Below, in pieces: positions 1 through 13,900 of a stretch of 64,000 nt of DNA. Within the stretch, counting starts at the first letter, position 1, and every line of letters begins with the position of its first letter. Origin of the DNA: Synaphobranchus kaupii (taxonomy: Eukaryota; Chordata; Actinopteri; Anguilliformes; Synaphobranchidae); NCBI GenBank assembly GCA_029718625.1, contig CM056378.1, forward strand, positions 66,053,027 to 66,117,026, read 5' to 3'. The notes below the pieces were generated by a model, which searched no databases, had not been told where the DNA came from, and was given only the letters and a program-made list of their open reading frames with translations. Both the position numbers and the translations under genes were made by a program.

Positions 1-1350
1 TCCCAGTGCTGGTATATGTACTAGAGTGCTGCTGTGATAGCATCACAGTGATGTTATATGTACCATAAGGAGGCTGTGGTAGCATCAGTGATGTTAAGTG
101 TACCAGAGTGCTGCTGTGAGAGCATCACAGTGCTGTTATATGTACCAGAACATGGCTGTTATATCATCACAGTGATGTTGCATGTACCAGAGTGCTACTG
201 TGAGAGCATCACAGTGCTGTTATATGTACCAGAGTGCTGCTGTGATAGCATCACAGTGCTGTTATATGTACCAGAGTGCTACTGTGATAGCATCACAGTG
301 ATGTTATATGTACCAGAGTGCTGTTGTGATGGCATCACATTGTTGTTATATGTACCAGAGCGCGGCTCTGATAGCATTACAGTGCTGTTATATGTACCAG
401 AGTGCTGCTGTGATAGCATCACAGTGCTGTTATATGTACCACAGTGCTGCTGTGAGAGCATCACAGTGCTGGTGTATGTACTAGAGTGCTGCTGTGATAG
501 CATCACAGTGATGTTATATGTACCATAAGGCAGCTGTGGTAGAATGACAGTGATGTTATATGTACTAGAGTGTTGTTGTGATAGCATCACAACATTGTTG
601 TATGTACCAGAGCGTGGCTCTGATAGCATCACAGAGCTGTTATATGTACCAGAGTGCTGTTGTGATAGCATCACAGCGTTGTTGTATGTACCAGAGCACG
701 GCTCTGATAGCATTACAGTGCTGTTATATGTACCAGAATGCTGCTGTGATAGCATCACAGTGCTGTTATATGTACTAGAGTGCTGCTGTGATAGCATCAC
801 AGTGATGTTATATGTACCATAAGGCGGCTGTGGTAGCATGACAGTGATGTTATGTGTACCAGACTGCTGCTGTTATAGCATCACAGTGCTGTTATATGTA
901 CCACAGTGCTGCTGTGATAGCATCACAGTGCTGTTATATGTACCAGAGCGCTGCTGTGATAGCATCACAGTGCTGTTATATGTGCCACAGTGCTGCTGTG
1001 AGAGCATCACAGTGCTGGTATATGTACTAGAGTGCTGCTGTGATAGCATCACAGTGATGTTATATGTACCATAAGGCGGCTGTGCTAGCATCACAGTGAT
1101 GTTATGTGTACCAGAGTGCTGCTGTGAGAGCATCACAGTGCTGTTATATGTACCAGAACACGGCTGTTATATCATCACAGTGATGTTATATGTACCACAG
1201 TGCTGCTGTGAGAGCATCACAGTGCTGGTATATGTACTAGAGTGCTGCTGTGATAGCATCACAGTGATGTTATATGTACCATAAGGAGGCTGTGGTAGCA
1301 TCAGTGATGTTAAGTGTACCAGAGTGCTGCTGTGAGAGCATCACAGTGCT

Positions 1351-3870
1351 GTTATATGTACCAGAACATGGCTGTTATATCATCACAGTGATGTTGCATG
1401 TACCAGAGTGCTGCTGTGAGAGCATCACAGTGCTGTTATATGTACCAGAGTGCTGCTGTGATAGCATCACAGTGCTGTTATATGTACCAGAGTGCTACTG
1501 TGATAGCATCACAGTGATGTTATATGTACCAGAGTGCTGTTGTGATAGCATCACAGTGTTGTTATATGTACCAGAGCGCGGCTCTGATAGCATTACAGTG
1601 CTGTTATATGTACCAGAGTGCTGCTGTGATAGCATCACAGTGCTGTTATATGTACCAGAGTGCTGCTGTGAGAGCATCACAGTGCTGGTGTATGTACTAG
1701 AGTGCTGCTGTGATAGCATCACAGTGATGTTATATGTACCATAAGGCAGCTGTGGTAGAATGACAGTGATGTTATATGTACTAGAGTGTTGTTGTGATAG
1801 CATCACAGCATTGTTGTATGTACCAGAGCGTGGCTCTGATAGCATCACAGAGCTGTTATATGTACCAGAGTGCTGCTGTGAGAGCATCACAATGCTGTTA
1901 TATGTACCAGAACATGGCTGTTATATCATCACAGTAATGTCATGTGTACCAGCATGCTGCTGTGAGTGCATCACAGTGCTGTTATATGTACCAGAGTGCT
2001 ATTGTGATAGCACCACAGCGTTGTTGTATGTACCAGAGCACGGCTCTGATAGCATTACAGTGCTGTTATATGTACCAGAGTGCTGCTGTGATAGCATCAC
2101 AGTGCTGTTATATGTACCACAGTGCTGCTGTGAGAGCATCCCAGTGCTGGTATATGTACTAGAGTGCTGCTGTGATAGCATCACAGTGATGTTATATGTA
2201 CCAGAACATGGCTGTTATATCATCACAGTGATGTTGCATGTACCAGAGTGCTGCTGTGAGAGCATCACAGTGCTGTTATATGTACCAGAGTGCTGCTGTG
2301 ATAGCATCACAGTGCTGTTATATGTACCAGAGTGCTACTGTGATAGCATCACAGTGATGTTATATGTACCAGAGTGCTGTTGTGATAGCATCACAGTGTT
2401 GTTATATGTACCAGAGCGCGGCTCTGATAGCATTACAGTGCTGTTATATGTACCAGAGTGCTGCTGTGATAGCATCACAGTGCTGTTATATGTACCAGAG
2501 TGCTGCTGTGAGAGCATCACAGTGCTGGTGTATGTACTAGAGTGCTGCTGTGATAGCATCACAGTGATGTTATATGTACCATAAGGCAGCTGTGGTAGAA
2601 TGACAGTGATGTTATATGTACTAGAGTGTTGTTGTGATAGCATCACAGCATTGTTGTATGTACCAGAGCGTGGCTCTGATAGCATCACAGAGCTGTTATA
2701 TGTACCAGAGTGCTGCTGTGAGAGCATCACAATGCTGTTATATGTACCAGAACACGGCTGTTATATCATCACAGTAATGTCATGTGTACCAGCATGCTGC
2801 TGTGAGTGCATCACAGTGCTGTTATATGTACCAGAGTGCTATTGTGATAGCACCACAGCGTTGTTGTATGTACCAGAGCACGGCTCTGATAGCATTACAG
2901 TGCTGTTATATGTACCAGAGTGCTGCTGTGATAGCATCACAGTGCTGTTATATGTACCACAGTGCTGCTGTGAGAGCATCCCAGTGCTGGTATATGTACT
3001 AGAGTGCTGCTGTGATAGCATCACAGTGATGTTATATGTACCAGAACATGGCTGTTATATCATCACAGTGATGTTGCATGTACCAGAGTGCTGCTGTGAG
3101 AGCATCACAGTGCTGTTATATGTACCAGAGTGCTGCTGTGATAGCATCACAGTGCTGTTATATGTACCAGAGTGCTACTGTGATAGCATCACAGTGATGT
3201 TATATGTACCAGAGTGCTGTTGTGATAGCATCACAGTGTTGTTATATGTACCAGAGCGCGGCTCTGATAGCATTACAGTGCTGTTATATGTACCAGAGTG
3301 CTGCTGTGATAGCATCACAGTGCTGTTATATGTACCAGAGTGCTGCTGTGAGAGCATCACAGTGCTGGTGTATGTACTAGAGTGCTGCTGTGATAGCATC
3401 ACAGTGATGTTATATGTACCATAAGGCAGCTGTGGTAGAATGACAGTGATGTTATATGTACTAGAGTGTTGTTGTGATAGCATCACAGCATTGTTGTATG
3501 TACCAGAGCGTGGCTCTGATAGCATCACAGAGCTGTTATATGTACCAGAGTGCTGCTGTGAGAGCATCACAATGCTGTTATATGTACCAGAACACGGCTG
3601 TTATATCATCACAGTAATGTCATGTGTACCAGCATGCTGCTGTGAGTGCATCACAGTGCTGTTATATGTACCAGAGTGCTATTGTGATAGCACCACAGCG
3701 TTGTTGTATGTACCAGAGCACGGCTCTGATAGCATTACAGTGCTGTTATATGTACCAGAGTGCTGCTGTGATAGCATCACAGTGCTGTTATATGTACCAC
3801 AGTGCTGCTGTGAGAGCATCCCAGTGCTGGTATATGTACTAGAGTGCTGCTGTGATAGCATCACAGTGAT
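1351..3870. repeat. Higher-order repeat: three tandem 840-bp units (20 monomers each)
   Basis: The blocks 1,351-2,190, 2,191-3,030 and 3,031-3,870 read the same variant monomers in the same order. Each contains one TAA monomer followed by a 274-codon open stretch or its beginning. The copies differ by very few bases; one is a T at 1,914 against C at 2,754 and 3,594. The period is exactly 20 x 42 bp and contains no 40-bp monomer. The third copy ends where a TAA, 40-bp monomer begins at about 3,875. Confidence 0.93.
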
Positions 3871-3875
3871 GTTAT

Positions 3876-6187
3876 ATGTACCATAAGGAGGCTGTGGTAG
3901 CATCAGTGATGTTAAGTGTACCAGAGTGCTGCTGTGAGAGCATCACAGTGCTGTTATATGTACCAGAACATGGCTGTTATATCATCACAGTGATGTTGCA
4001 TGTACCAGAGTGCTACTGTGAGAGCATCACAGTGCTGTTATATGTACCAGAGTGCTGCTGTGATAGCATCACAGTGCTGTTATATGTACCAGAGTGCTAC
4101 TGTGATAGCATCACAGTGATGTTATATGTACCAGAGTGCTGTTGTGATGGCATCACATTGTTGTTATATGTACCAGAGCGCGGCTCTGATAGCATTACAG
4201 TGCTGTTATATGTACCAGAGTGCTGCTGTGATAGCATCACAGTGCTGTTATATGTACCACAGTGCTGCTGTGAGAGCATCACAGTGCTGGTGTATGTACT
4301 AGAGTGCTGCTGTGATAGCATCACAGTGATGTTATATGTACCATAAGGCAGCTGTGGTAGAATGACAGTGATGTTATATGTACTAGAGTGTTGTTGTGAT
4401 AGCATCACAACATTGTTGTATGTACCAGAGCGTGGCTCTGATAGCATCACAGAGCTGTTATATGTACCAGAGTGCTGTTGTGATAGCATCACAGCGTTGT
4501 TGTATGTACCAGAGTGCGGCTCTGATAGCATCACAGTGATGTTATATGTACCAGAGTGCTGTTGTGATAGCATCACAGCGTTGTTGTATGTACCAGAGCA
4601 CGGCTCTGATAGCATTACAGTGCTGTTATATGTACCAGAATGCTGCTGTGATAGCATCACAGTGCTGTTATATGTACTAGAGTGCTGCTGTGATAGCATC
4701 ACAGTGATGTTATATGTACCATAAGGCGGCTGTGGTAGCATGACAGTGATGTTATGTGTACCAGACTGCTGCTGTTATAGCATCACAGTGCTGTTATATG
4801 TACCACAGTGCTGCTGTGAGAGCATCACAGTGCTAGTATATGTACTAGAGTGCAGCTGTGATAGCATCACAGTGATGTTATATGTACCAGAACACGGCTG
4901 TTATATCATCACAGTAATGTCATGTGTACCAGCATGCTGCTGTGAGTGCATCACAGTGCTGTTATATGTACCAGAGTGCTATTGTGATAGCACCACAGCG
5001 TTGTTGTATGTACCAGAGCACGGCTCTGATAGCATTACAGTGCTGTTATATGTACCAGAGTGCTGCTGTGATAGCATCACAGTGCTGTTATATGTACCAC
5101 AGTGCTGCTGTGAGAGCATCCCAGTGCTGGTATATGTACTAGAGTGCTGCTGTGATAGCATCACAGTGATGTTATATGTACCATAAGGAGGCTGTGGTAG
5201 CATCAGTGATGTTAAGTGTACCAGAGTGCTGCTGTGAGAGCATCACAGTGCTGTTATATGTACCAGAACAAGGCTGTTATATCATCACAGTGATGTTGCA
5301 TGTACCAGAGTGCTACTGTGAGAGCATCACAGTGCTGTTATATGTACCAGAGTGCTGCTGTGATAGCATCACAGTGCTGTTATATGTACCAGAGTGCTAC
5401 TGTGATAGCATCACAGTGATGTTATATGTACCAGAGTGCTGTTGTGATGGCATCACATTGTTGTTATATGTACCAGAGCGCGGCTCTGATAGCATTACAG
5501 TGCTGTTATATGTACCAGAGTGCTGCTGTGATAGCATCACAGTGCTGTTATATGTACCACAGTGCTGCTGTGAGAGCATCACAGTGCTGGTGTATGTACT
5601 AGAGTGCTGCTGTGATAGCATCACAGTGATGTTATATGTACCATAAGGCAGCTGTGGTAGAATGACAGTGATGTTATATGTACTAGAGTGTTGTTGTGAT
5701 AGCATCACAACATTGTTGTATGTACCAGAGCGTGGCTCTGATAGCATCACAGAGCTGTTATATGTACCAGAGTGCTGTTGTGATAGCATCACAGCGTTGT
5801 TGTATGTACCAGAGTGCGGCTCTGATAGCATCACAGTGATGTTATATGTACCAGAGTGCTGTTGTGATAGCATCACAGCGTTGTTGTATGTACCAGAGCA
5901 CGGCTCTGATAGCATTACAGTGCTGTTATATGTACCAGAATGCTGCTGTGATAGCATCACAGTGCTGTTATATGTACTAGAGTGCTGCTGTGATAGCATC
6001 ACAGTGATGTTATATGTACCATAAGGCGGCTGTGGTAGCATGACAGTGATGTTATGTGTACCAGACTGCTGCTGTTATAGCATCACAGTGCTGTTATATG
6101 TACCACAGTGCTGCTGTGAGAGCATCACAGTGCTAGTATATGTACTAGAGTGCAGCTGTGATAGCATCACAGTGATGTTATATGTAC
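3876..6187. repeat. Higher-order repeat: 1,300-bp unit, second copy partial
   Basis: The block from 3,876 is repeated from 5,176, an offset of 1,300 bp, which equals 31 x 42 minus 2 (one 40-bp monomer per unit). The second copy follows the first until about 6,187. There the first copy has a GAACACGGC monomer and the second has a TAA monomer. One visible difference is GAACATGGC near 3,966 against GAACAAGGC near 5,267. Confidence 0.88.
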
Positions 6188-7985
6188 CATAAGGCAGCTG
6201 TGGTAGAATCACAGTGATGTTATGTGTACAAGAGTGCTGCTGTGAGAGCATCACAATGCTGTTATATGTACCAGAACACGGCTGTTATATCATCACAGTG
6301 ATGTCATGTGTACCAGCGTGCTGCTGTGAGTGCATCACAGTGCTGTTATATGCACCAGAGTGCTGCTGTGATAGCATCACAGTGATGTTATATGTACCAG
6401 AGTGCTATTGTGATAGCATCACAGCATTGTTGTATGTAACAGACCACGGCTCTGATAGCATTACAGTGCTGTTATATGTACCAGAGTGCTGCTGTGATAG
6501 CATCACAGTGCTGTTATATGTACCACAGTGCTGCTGTGAGAGCATCCCAGTGCTGGTCTATTTAATAGAGTGCTGCTGTGATAGCATCACAGTGATGTTA
6601 TATGTACCATAAGGCGGCTGTGGTAGCATCAGTGATGTTAAGTGTACCAGAGTGCTGCTGTGAGAGCATCACAGTGCTGTTATATGTACCAGAAAATGGC
6701 TGTTATATCATCACAGTGATGTTGCATGTACCAGAGTGCTGCTGTGAGAGCATCACAGTGCTGTTATATGTACCAGAGTGCTGCTGTGATAGCATCACAG
6801 CGTTGTTGTATGTACCAGAGCCCGGCTCTGATAGCATTACAGTGCTGTTATATGTACCAGAGTGCTGCTGTGATAGCATCACAGTGCTGTTATATGTACC
6901 ACAGTGCTGCTGTGAGAGCATCACAGTGCTGGTGTATGTACTAGAGTGCTGCTGTGATAGCATCACAGTGATGTTATATGTACCATAAGGCAGCTGTGGT
7001 AGAATGACAGTGATGTTATGTGTACCAGAGTGTTGTTGTGATAGCATCACAGCATTGTTGTATGTACCAGAGCGTGGCTCTGATAGCATCACAGAGCTGT
7101 TATATGTACCAGAGTGCTGTTGTGATAGCATCACAGTGCTGTTATATGTACCAGAACACGGCTGTCATATCATCACAGTGATGTTATGTGTACCAGAGTG
7201 CTGCTGTGAGTGCATCACAGTGCTGTTATATGTACCAGAGTGCTGCTGTGATAGCATCACAGCCTTGTTGTATGTACAAGAGCACGGCTCTGATAGCATT
7301 ACAGTGCTGTTATATGTACCAGAGTGCTGCTGTGATAGCATCACAGTGCTGTTATATGTACTAGAGTGCTGCTGTGATAGCATCATAGTGATGTTATATG
7401 TACCATAAGGCGGCTGTGGTAGCATGACAGTGATGTTATGTGTACCAGACTGCTGCTGTTATAGCATCACAGTGCTGTTATATGTACCACAGTGCTGCTG
7501 TGAGAGCATCACAGTGCTGGTATATGTACCAGAGCGCTGCTGTGATAGCATCACAGTGCTGTTATATGTACCACAGTGCTGCTGTGAGAGCATCACAGTG
7601 CTGGTATATGTACTAGAGTGCTGCTGTGATAGCATCCCAGTGATGTTATATGTACCAGAACACGGCTGTTATATCATCACAGTAATGTCATGTGTACCAG
7701 CGTGCTGCTGTGAGTGCATCACAGTGCTGTTATATGTACCAGAGTGCTACTGTGATAGCATCACAGTGATGTTATATGTACCAGAGTGCTATTGTGATAG
7801 CATCACAGCGTTGTTGTATGTACCAGAGCACGGCTCTGATAGCATTACAGTGCTGTTATATGTACCAGAGTGTTGCTGTGATAGCATCACAGTGCTGTTA
7901 TATGTACCACAGTGCTGCTGTGAGAGCATCCCAGTGCTGGTATATGTACTAGAGTGCTGCTGTGATAGCATCACAGTGATGTTAT

Positions 7986-10900
7986 ATGTACCATAAGGAG
8001 GCTGTGGTAGCATCAGTGATGTTAAGTGTACCAGAGTGCTGCTGTGAGAGCATCACAGTGCTGTTATATGTACCAGAACATGGCTGTTATATCATCACAG
8101 TGATGTTGCATGTACCAGAGAGCTGCTGTGAGAGCATCACAGTGCTGTTATATGTACCAGAGTGCTGCTGTGATAGCATCACAGTGCTGTTATATGTACC
8201 AGAGTGCTACTGTGATAGCATCACAGTGATGTTATATGTACCAGAGTGCTGTTGTGATAGCATCACAGTGTTGTTATATGTACCAGAGCGCGGCTCTGAT
8301 AGCATTACAGTGCTGTTATATGTACCAGAGTGCTGCTGTGATAGCATCACAGTGCTGTTATATGTACCACAGTGCTGCTGTGAGAGCATCCCAGTGCTGG
8401 TATATGTACTAGAGTGCTGCTGTGATAGCATCACAGTGATGTTATATGTACCATAAGGAGGCTGTGGTAGCATCAGTGATGTTAAGTGTACCAGAGTGCT
8501 GCTGTGAGAGCATCACAGTGCTGTTATATGTACCAGAACATGGCTGTTATATCATCACAGTGATGTTGCATGTACCAGAGTGCTACTGTGAGAGCATCAC
8601 AGTGCTGTTATATGTACCAGAGTGCTGCTGTGATAGCATCACAGTGCTGTTATATGTACCAGAGTGCTACTGTGATAGCATCACAGTGATGTTATATGTA
8701 CCAGAGTGCTGTTGTGATGGCATCACATTGTTGTTATATGTACCAGAGCGCGGCTCTGATAGCATTACAGTGCTGTTATATGTACCAGAGTGCTGCTGTG
8801 ATAGCATCACAGTGCTGTTTTATGTACCACAGTGCTGCTGTGAGAGCATCACAGTGCTGGTGTATGTACTAGAGTGCTGCTGTGATAGCATCACAGTGAT
8901 GTTATATGTACCATAAGGCAGCTGTGGTAGAATGACAGTGATGTTATGTGTACCAGAGTGTTGTTGTGATAGCATCACAGCATTGTTGTATGTACCAGAG
9001 CGTGGCTCTGATAGCATCACAGAGCTGTTATATGTACCAGAGTGCTGTTGTGATAGCATCACAGCGTTGTTGTATGTACCAGAGTGCGGCTCTGATAGCA
9101 TCACAGTGATGTTATATGTACCAGAGTGCTGTTGTGATAGCATCACAGCGTTGTTGTATGTACCAGAACGTGGCTCTGATAGCATCACAGCATTGTTGTA
9201 TGTACCAGAGCGCGGCTCTGACAGCATCACAGTGCTGTTATATGTACCAGAACACGGCTGTCATATCATCACAGTGATGTTATGTGTACCAGAGTGCTGC
9301 TGTGAGTGCATCACAGTGCTGTTATATGTACCAGAGTGCTGCTGTGATAGCATCACAGTGCTGTTATATGTACCACAGTGCTGCTGTGAGAGCATCACAG
9401 TGCTGGTGTATGTACTAGAGTGCTGCTGTGATAGCATCACAGTGATGTTATATGTACCATAAGGCAGCTGTGGTAGAATGACAGTGATGTTATGTGTACC
9501 AGAGTGTTGTTGTGATAGCATCACAGCATTGTTGTATGTACCAGAGCACGGCTCTGATAGCATTACAGTGCTGTTATATGTACCAGAGTGCTGCTGTAAT
9601 AGCATCACAGTGCTGTTATATGTACTAGAGTGCTGCTGTGATAGCATCACAGTGATGTTATATGTACCATAAGGCGGCTGTGGTAGCATGACAGTGATGT
9701 TATGTGTACCAGACTGCTGCTGTTATAGCATCACAGTGCTGTTATATGTACCACAGTGCTGCTGTGAGAGCATCACAGTGCTGGTATATGTACTAGAGTG
9801 CTGCTGTGGTAGCATCACATTGATGTTATATGTACCATAAGGCAGCTGTGGTAGAATCACAGTGATGTTATGTGTACAAGAGTGCTGCTGTGAGAGCATC
9901 ACAATGCTGTTATATGTACCAGAACACGGCTGTTATATCATCACAGTGATGTCATGTGTACCAGCGTGCTGCTGTGAGTGCATCACAGTGCTGTTATATG
10001 TACCAGAGTGCTGCTGTGATAGCATCACAGTGATGTTATATGTACCATAAGGCGGCTGTGGTAGCATGACAGTGATGTTATGTGTACCAGACTGCTGCTG
10101 TTATAGCATCACAGAGCTGTTATATGTACCACAGTGCTGCTGTGAGAGCATCACAGTGCTGGTATATGTACTAGAGTGCTGCTGTGATAGCATCCCAGTG
10201 ATGTTATATGTACCAGAACACGGCTGTTATATCATCACAGTAATGTCATGTGTACCAGCGTGCTGCTGTGAGTGCATCACAGTGCTGTTATATGTACCAG
10301 AACATGGCTGTTATATCATCACAGTGATGTTGCATGTACCAGAGTGCTACTGTGAGAGCATCACAGTGCTGTTATATGTACCAGAGTGCTGCTGTGATAG
10401 CATCACAGTGCTGTTATATGTACCAGAGTGCTACTGTGATAGCATCACAGTGATGTTATATGTACCAGAGTGCTGTTGTGATGGCATCACATTGTTGTTA
10501 TATGTACCAGAGCGCGGCTCTGATAGCATTACAGTGCTGTTATATGTACCAGAGTGCTGCTGTGATAGCATCACAGTGCTGTTATATGTACCACAGTGCT
10601 GCTGTGAGAGCATCACAGTGCTGGTGTATGTACTAGAGTGCTGCTGTGATAGCATCACAGTGATGTTATATGTACCATAAGGCAGCTGTGGTAGAATGAC
10701 AGTGATGTTATATGTACTAGAGTGTTGTTGTGATAGCATCACAACATTGTTGTATGTACCAGAGCGTGGCTCTGATAGCATCACAGAGCTGTTATATGTA
10801 CCAGAGTGCTGTTGTGATAGCATCACAGCGTTGTTGTATGTACCAGAGTGCGGCTCTGATAGCATCACAGTGATGTTATATGTACCAGAGTGCTGTTGTG

Positions 10901-13900
10901 ATAGCATCACAGCGTTGTTGTATGTACCAGAGCACGGCTCTGATAGCATTACAGTGCTGTTATATGTACCAGAATGCTGCTGTGATAGCATCACAGTGCT
11001 GTTATATGTACTAGAGTGCTGCTGTGATAGCATCACAGTGATGTTATATGTACCATAAGGCGGCTGTGGTAGCATGACAGTGATGTTATGTGTACCAGAC
11101 TGCTGCTGTTATAGCATCACAGTGCTGTTATATGTACCACAGTGCTGCTGTGAGAGCATCACAGTGCTAGTATATGTACTAGAGTGCAGCTGTGATAGCA
11201 TCACAGTGATGTTATATGTACAATAAGGCAGCTGTATTAGAATCACAGTGATGTTATGTGTACAAGAGTGCTGCTGTGAGAGCATCACAATGCTGTTATA
11301 TGTACCAGAACACGGCTGTTATATCATCACAGTGATGTCATGTGTACCAGCGTGCTGCTGTGAGTGCATCACAGTGCTGTTATATGCACCAGAGTGCTGC
11401 TGTGATAGCATCACAGTGATGTTATATGTACCAGAGTGCTATTGTGATAGCATCACAGCGTTGTTGTATGTAACAGACCACGGCTCTGATAGCATTACAG
11501 TGCTGTTATATGTACCAGAGTGCTGCTGTGATAGCATCACAGTGCTGTTATATGTACCACAGTGCTGCTGTGAGAGCATCCCAGTGCTGGTCTATGTAAT
11601 AGAGTGCTGCTGTGATAGCATCACAGTGATGTTATATGTACCATAAGGCGGCTGTGGTAGCATCAGTGATGTTAAGTGTACCAGAGTGCTGCTGTGAGAG
11701 CATCACAGTGCTGTTATATGTACCAGAAAATGGCTGTTATATCATCACAGTGATGTTGCATGTACCAGAGTGCTGCTGTGAGAGCATCACAGTGCTGTTA
11801 TATGTACCAGAGTGCTGCTGTGATAGCATCACAGCGTTGTTGTATGTACCAGAGCCCGGCTCTGATAGCATTACAGTGCTGTTATATGTACCAGAGTGCT
11901 GCTGTGATAGCATCACAGTGCTGTTATATGTACCACAGTGCTGCTGTGAGAGCATCACAGTGCTGGTGTATGTACTAGAGTGCTGCTGTGATAGCATCAC
12001 AGTGATGTTATATGTACCATAAGGCAGCTGTGGTAGAATGACAGTGATGTTATGTGTACCAGAGTGTTGTTGTGATAGCATCACAGCATTGTTGTATGTA
12101 CCAGAGCGTGGCTCTGATAGCATCACAGAGCTGTTATATGTACCAGAGTGCTGTTGTGATAGCATCACAGTGCTGTTATATGTACCAGAACACGGCTGTC
12201 ATATCATCACAGTGATGTTATGTGTACCAGAGTGCTGCTGTGAGTGCATCACAGTGCTGTTATATGTACCAGAGTGCTGCTGTGATAGCATCACAGCCTT
12301 GTTGTATGTACAAGAGCACGGCTCTGATAGCATTACAGTGCTGTTATATGTACCAGAGTGCTGCTGTGATAGCATCACAGTGCTGTTATATGTACTAGAG
12401 TGCTGCTGTGATAGCATCATAGTGATGTTATATGTACCATAAGGCGGCTGTGGTAGCATGACAGTGATGTTATGTGTACCAGACTGCTGCTGTTATAGCA
12501 TCACAGTGCTGTTATATGTACCACAGTGCTGCTGTGAGAGCATCACAGTGCTGGTATATGTACTAGAGTGCTGCTGTGATAGCATCCCAGTGATGTTATA
12601 TGTACCAGAACACGGCTGTTATATCATCACAGTAATGTCATGTGTACCAGCGTGCTGCTGTGAGTGCATCACAGTGCTGTTATATGTACCAGAGTGCTAC
12701 TGTGATAGCATCACAGTGATGTTATATGTACCAGAGTGCTATTGTGATAGCATCACAGCGTTGTTGTATGTACCAGAGCACGGATCTGATAGCATTACAG
12801 TGCTGTTATATGTACCAGAGTGTTGCTGTGATAGCATCACAGTGCTGTTATATGTACCACAGTGCTGCTGTGAGAGCATCCCAGTGCTGGTATATGTACT
12901 AGAGTGCTGCTGTGATAGCATCACAGTGATGTTATATGTACCATAAGGAGGCTGTGGTAGCATCAGTGATGTTAAGTGTACCAGAGTGCTGCTGTGAGAG
13001 CATCACAGTGCTGTTATATGTACCAGAACATGGCTGTTATATCATCACAGTGATGTTGCATGTACCAGAGAGCTGCTGTGAGAGCATCACAGTGCTGTTA
13101 TATGTACCAGAGTGCTGCTGTGATAGCATCACAGTGCTGTTATATGTACCAGAGTGCTACTGTGATAGCATCACAGTGATGTTATATGTACCAGAGTGCT
13201 GTTGTGATAGCATCACAGTGTTGTTATATGTACCAGAGCGCGGCTCTGATAGCATTACAGTGCTGTTATATGTACCAGAGTGCTGCTGTGATAGCATCAC
13301 AGTGCTGTTATATGTACCACAGTGCTGCTGTGAGAGCATCCCAGTGCTGGTATATGTACTAGAGTGCTGCTGTGATAGCATCACAGTGATGTTATATGTA
13401 CCATAAGGAGGCTGTGGTAGCATCAGTGATGTTAAGTGTACCAGAGTGCTGCTGTGAGAGCATCACAGTGCTGTTATATGTACCAGAACATGGCTGTTAT
13501 ATCATCACAGTGATGTTGCATGTACCAGAGTGCTACTGTGAGAGCATCACAGTGCTGTTATATGTACCAGAGTGCTGCTGTGATAGCATCACAGTGCTGT
13601 TATATGTACCAGAGTGCTACTGTGATAGCATCACAGTGATGTTATATGTACCAGAGTGCTGTTGTGATGGCATCACATTGTTGTTATATGTACCAGAGCG
13701 CGGCTCTGATAGCATTACAGTGCTGTTATATGTACCAGAGTGCTGCTGTGATAGCATCACAGTGCTGTTATATGTACCACAGTGCTGCTGTGAGAGCATC
13801 ACAGTGCTGGTGTATGTACTAGAGTGCTGCTGTGATAGCATCACAGTGATGTTATATGTACCATAAGGCAGCTGTGGTAGAATGACAGTGATGTTATATG

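Noticed and set aside
1760..3424. Repeat protein genes made of 14-residue Cys-rich units (274-codon frames)
   Set aside because: Frames exist only as a result of the 42-bp period, are open on both strands, lack unique ends and are cut by TAA or 40-bp monomers in each block.
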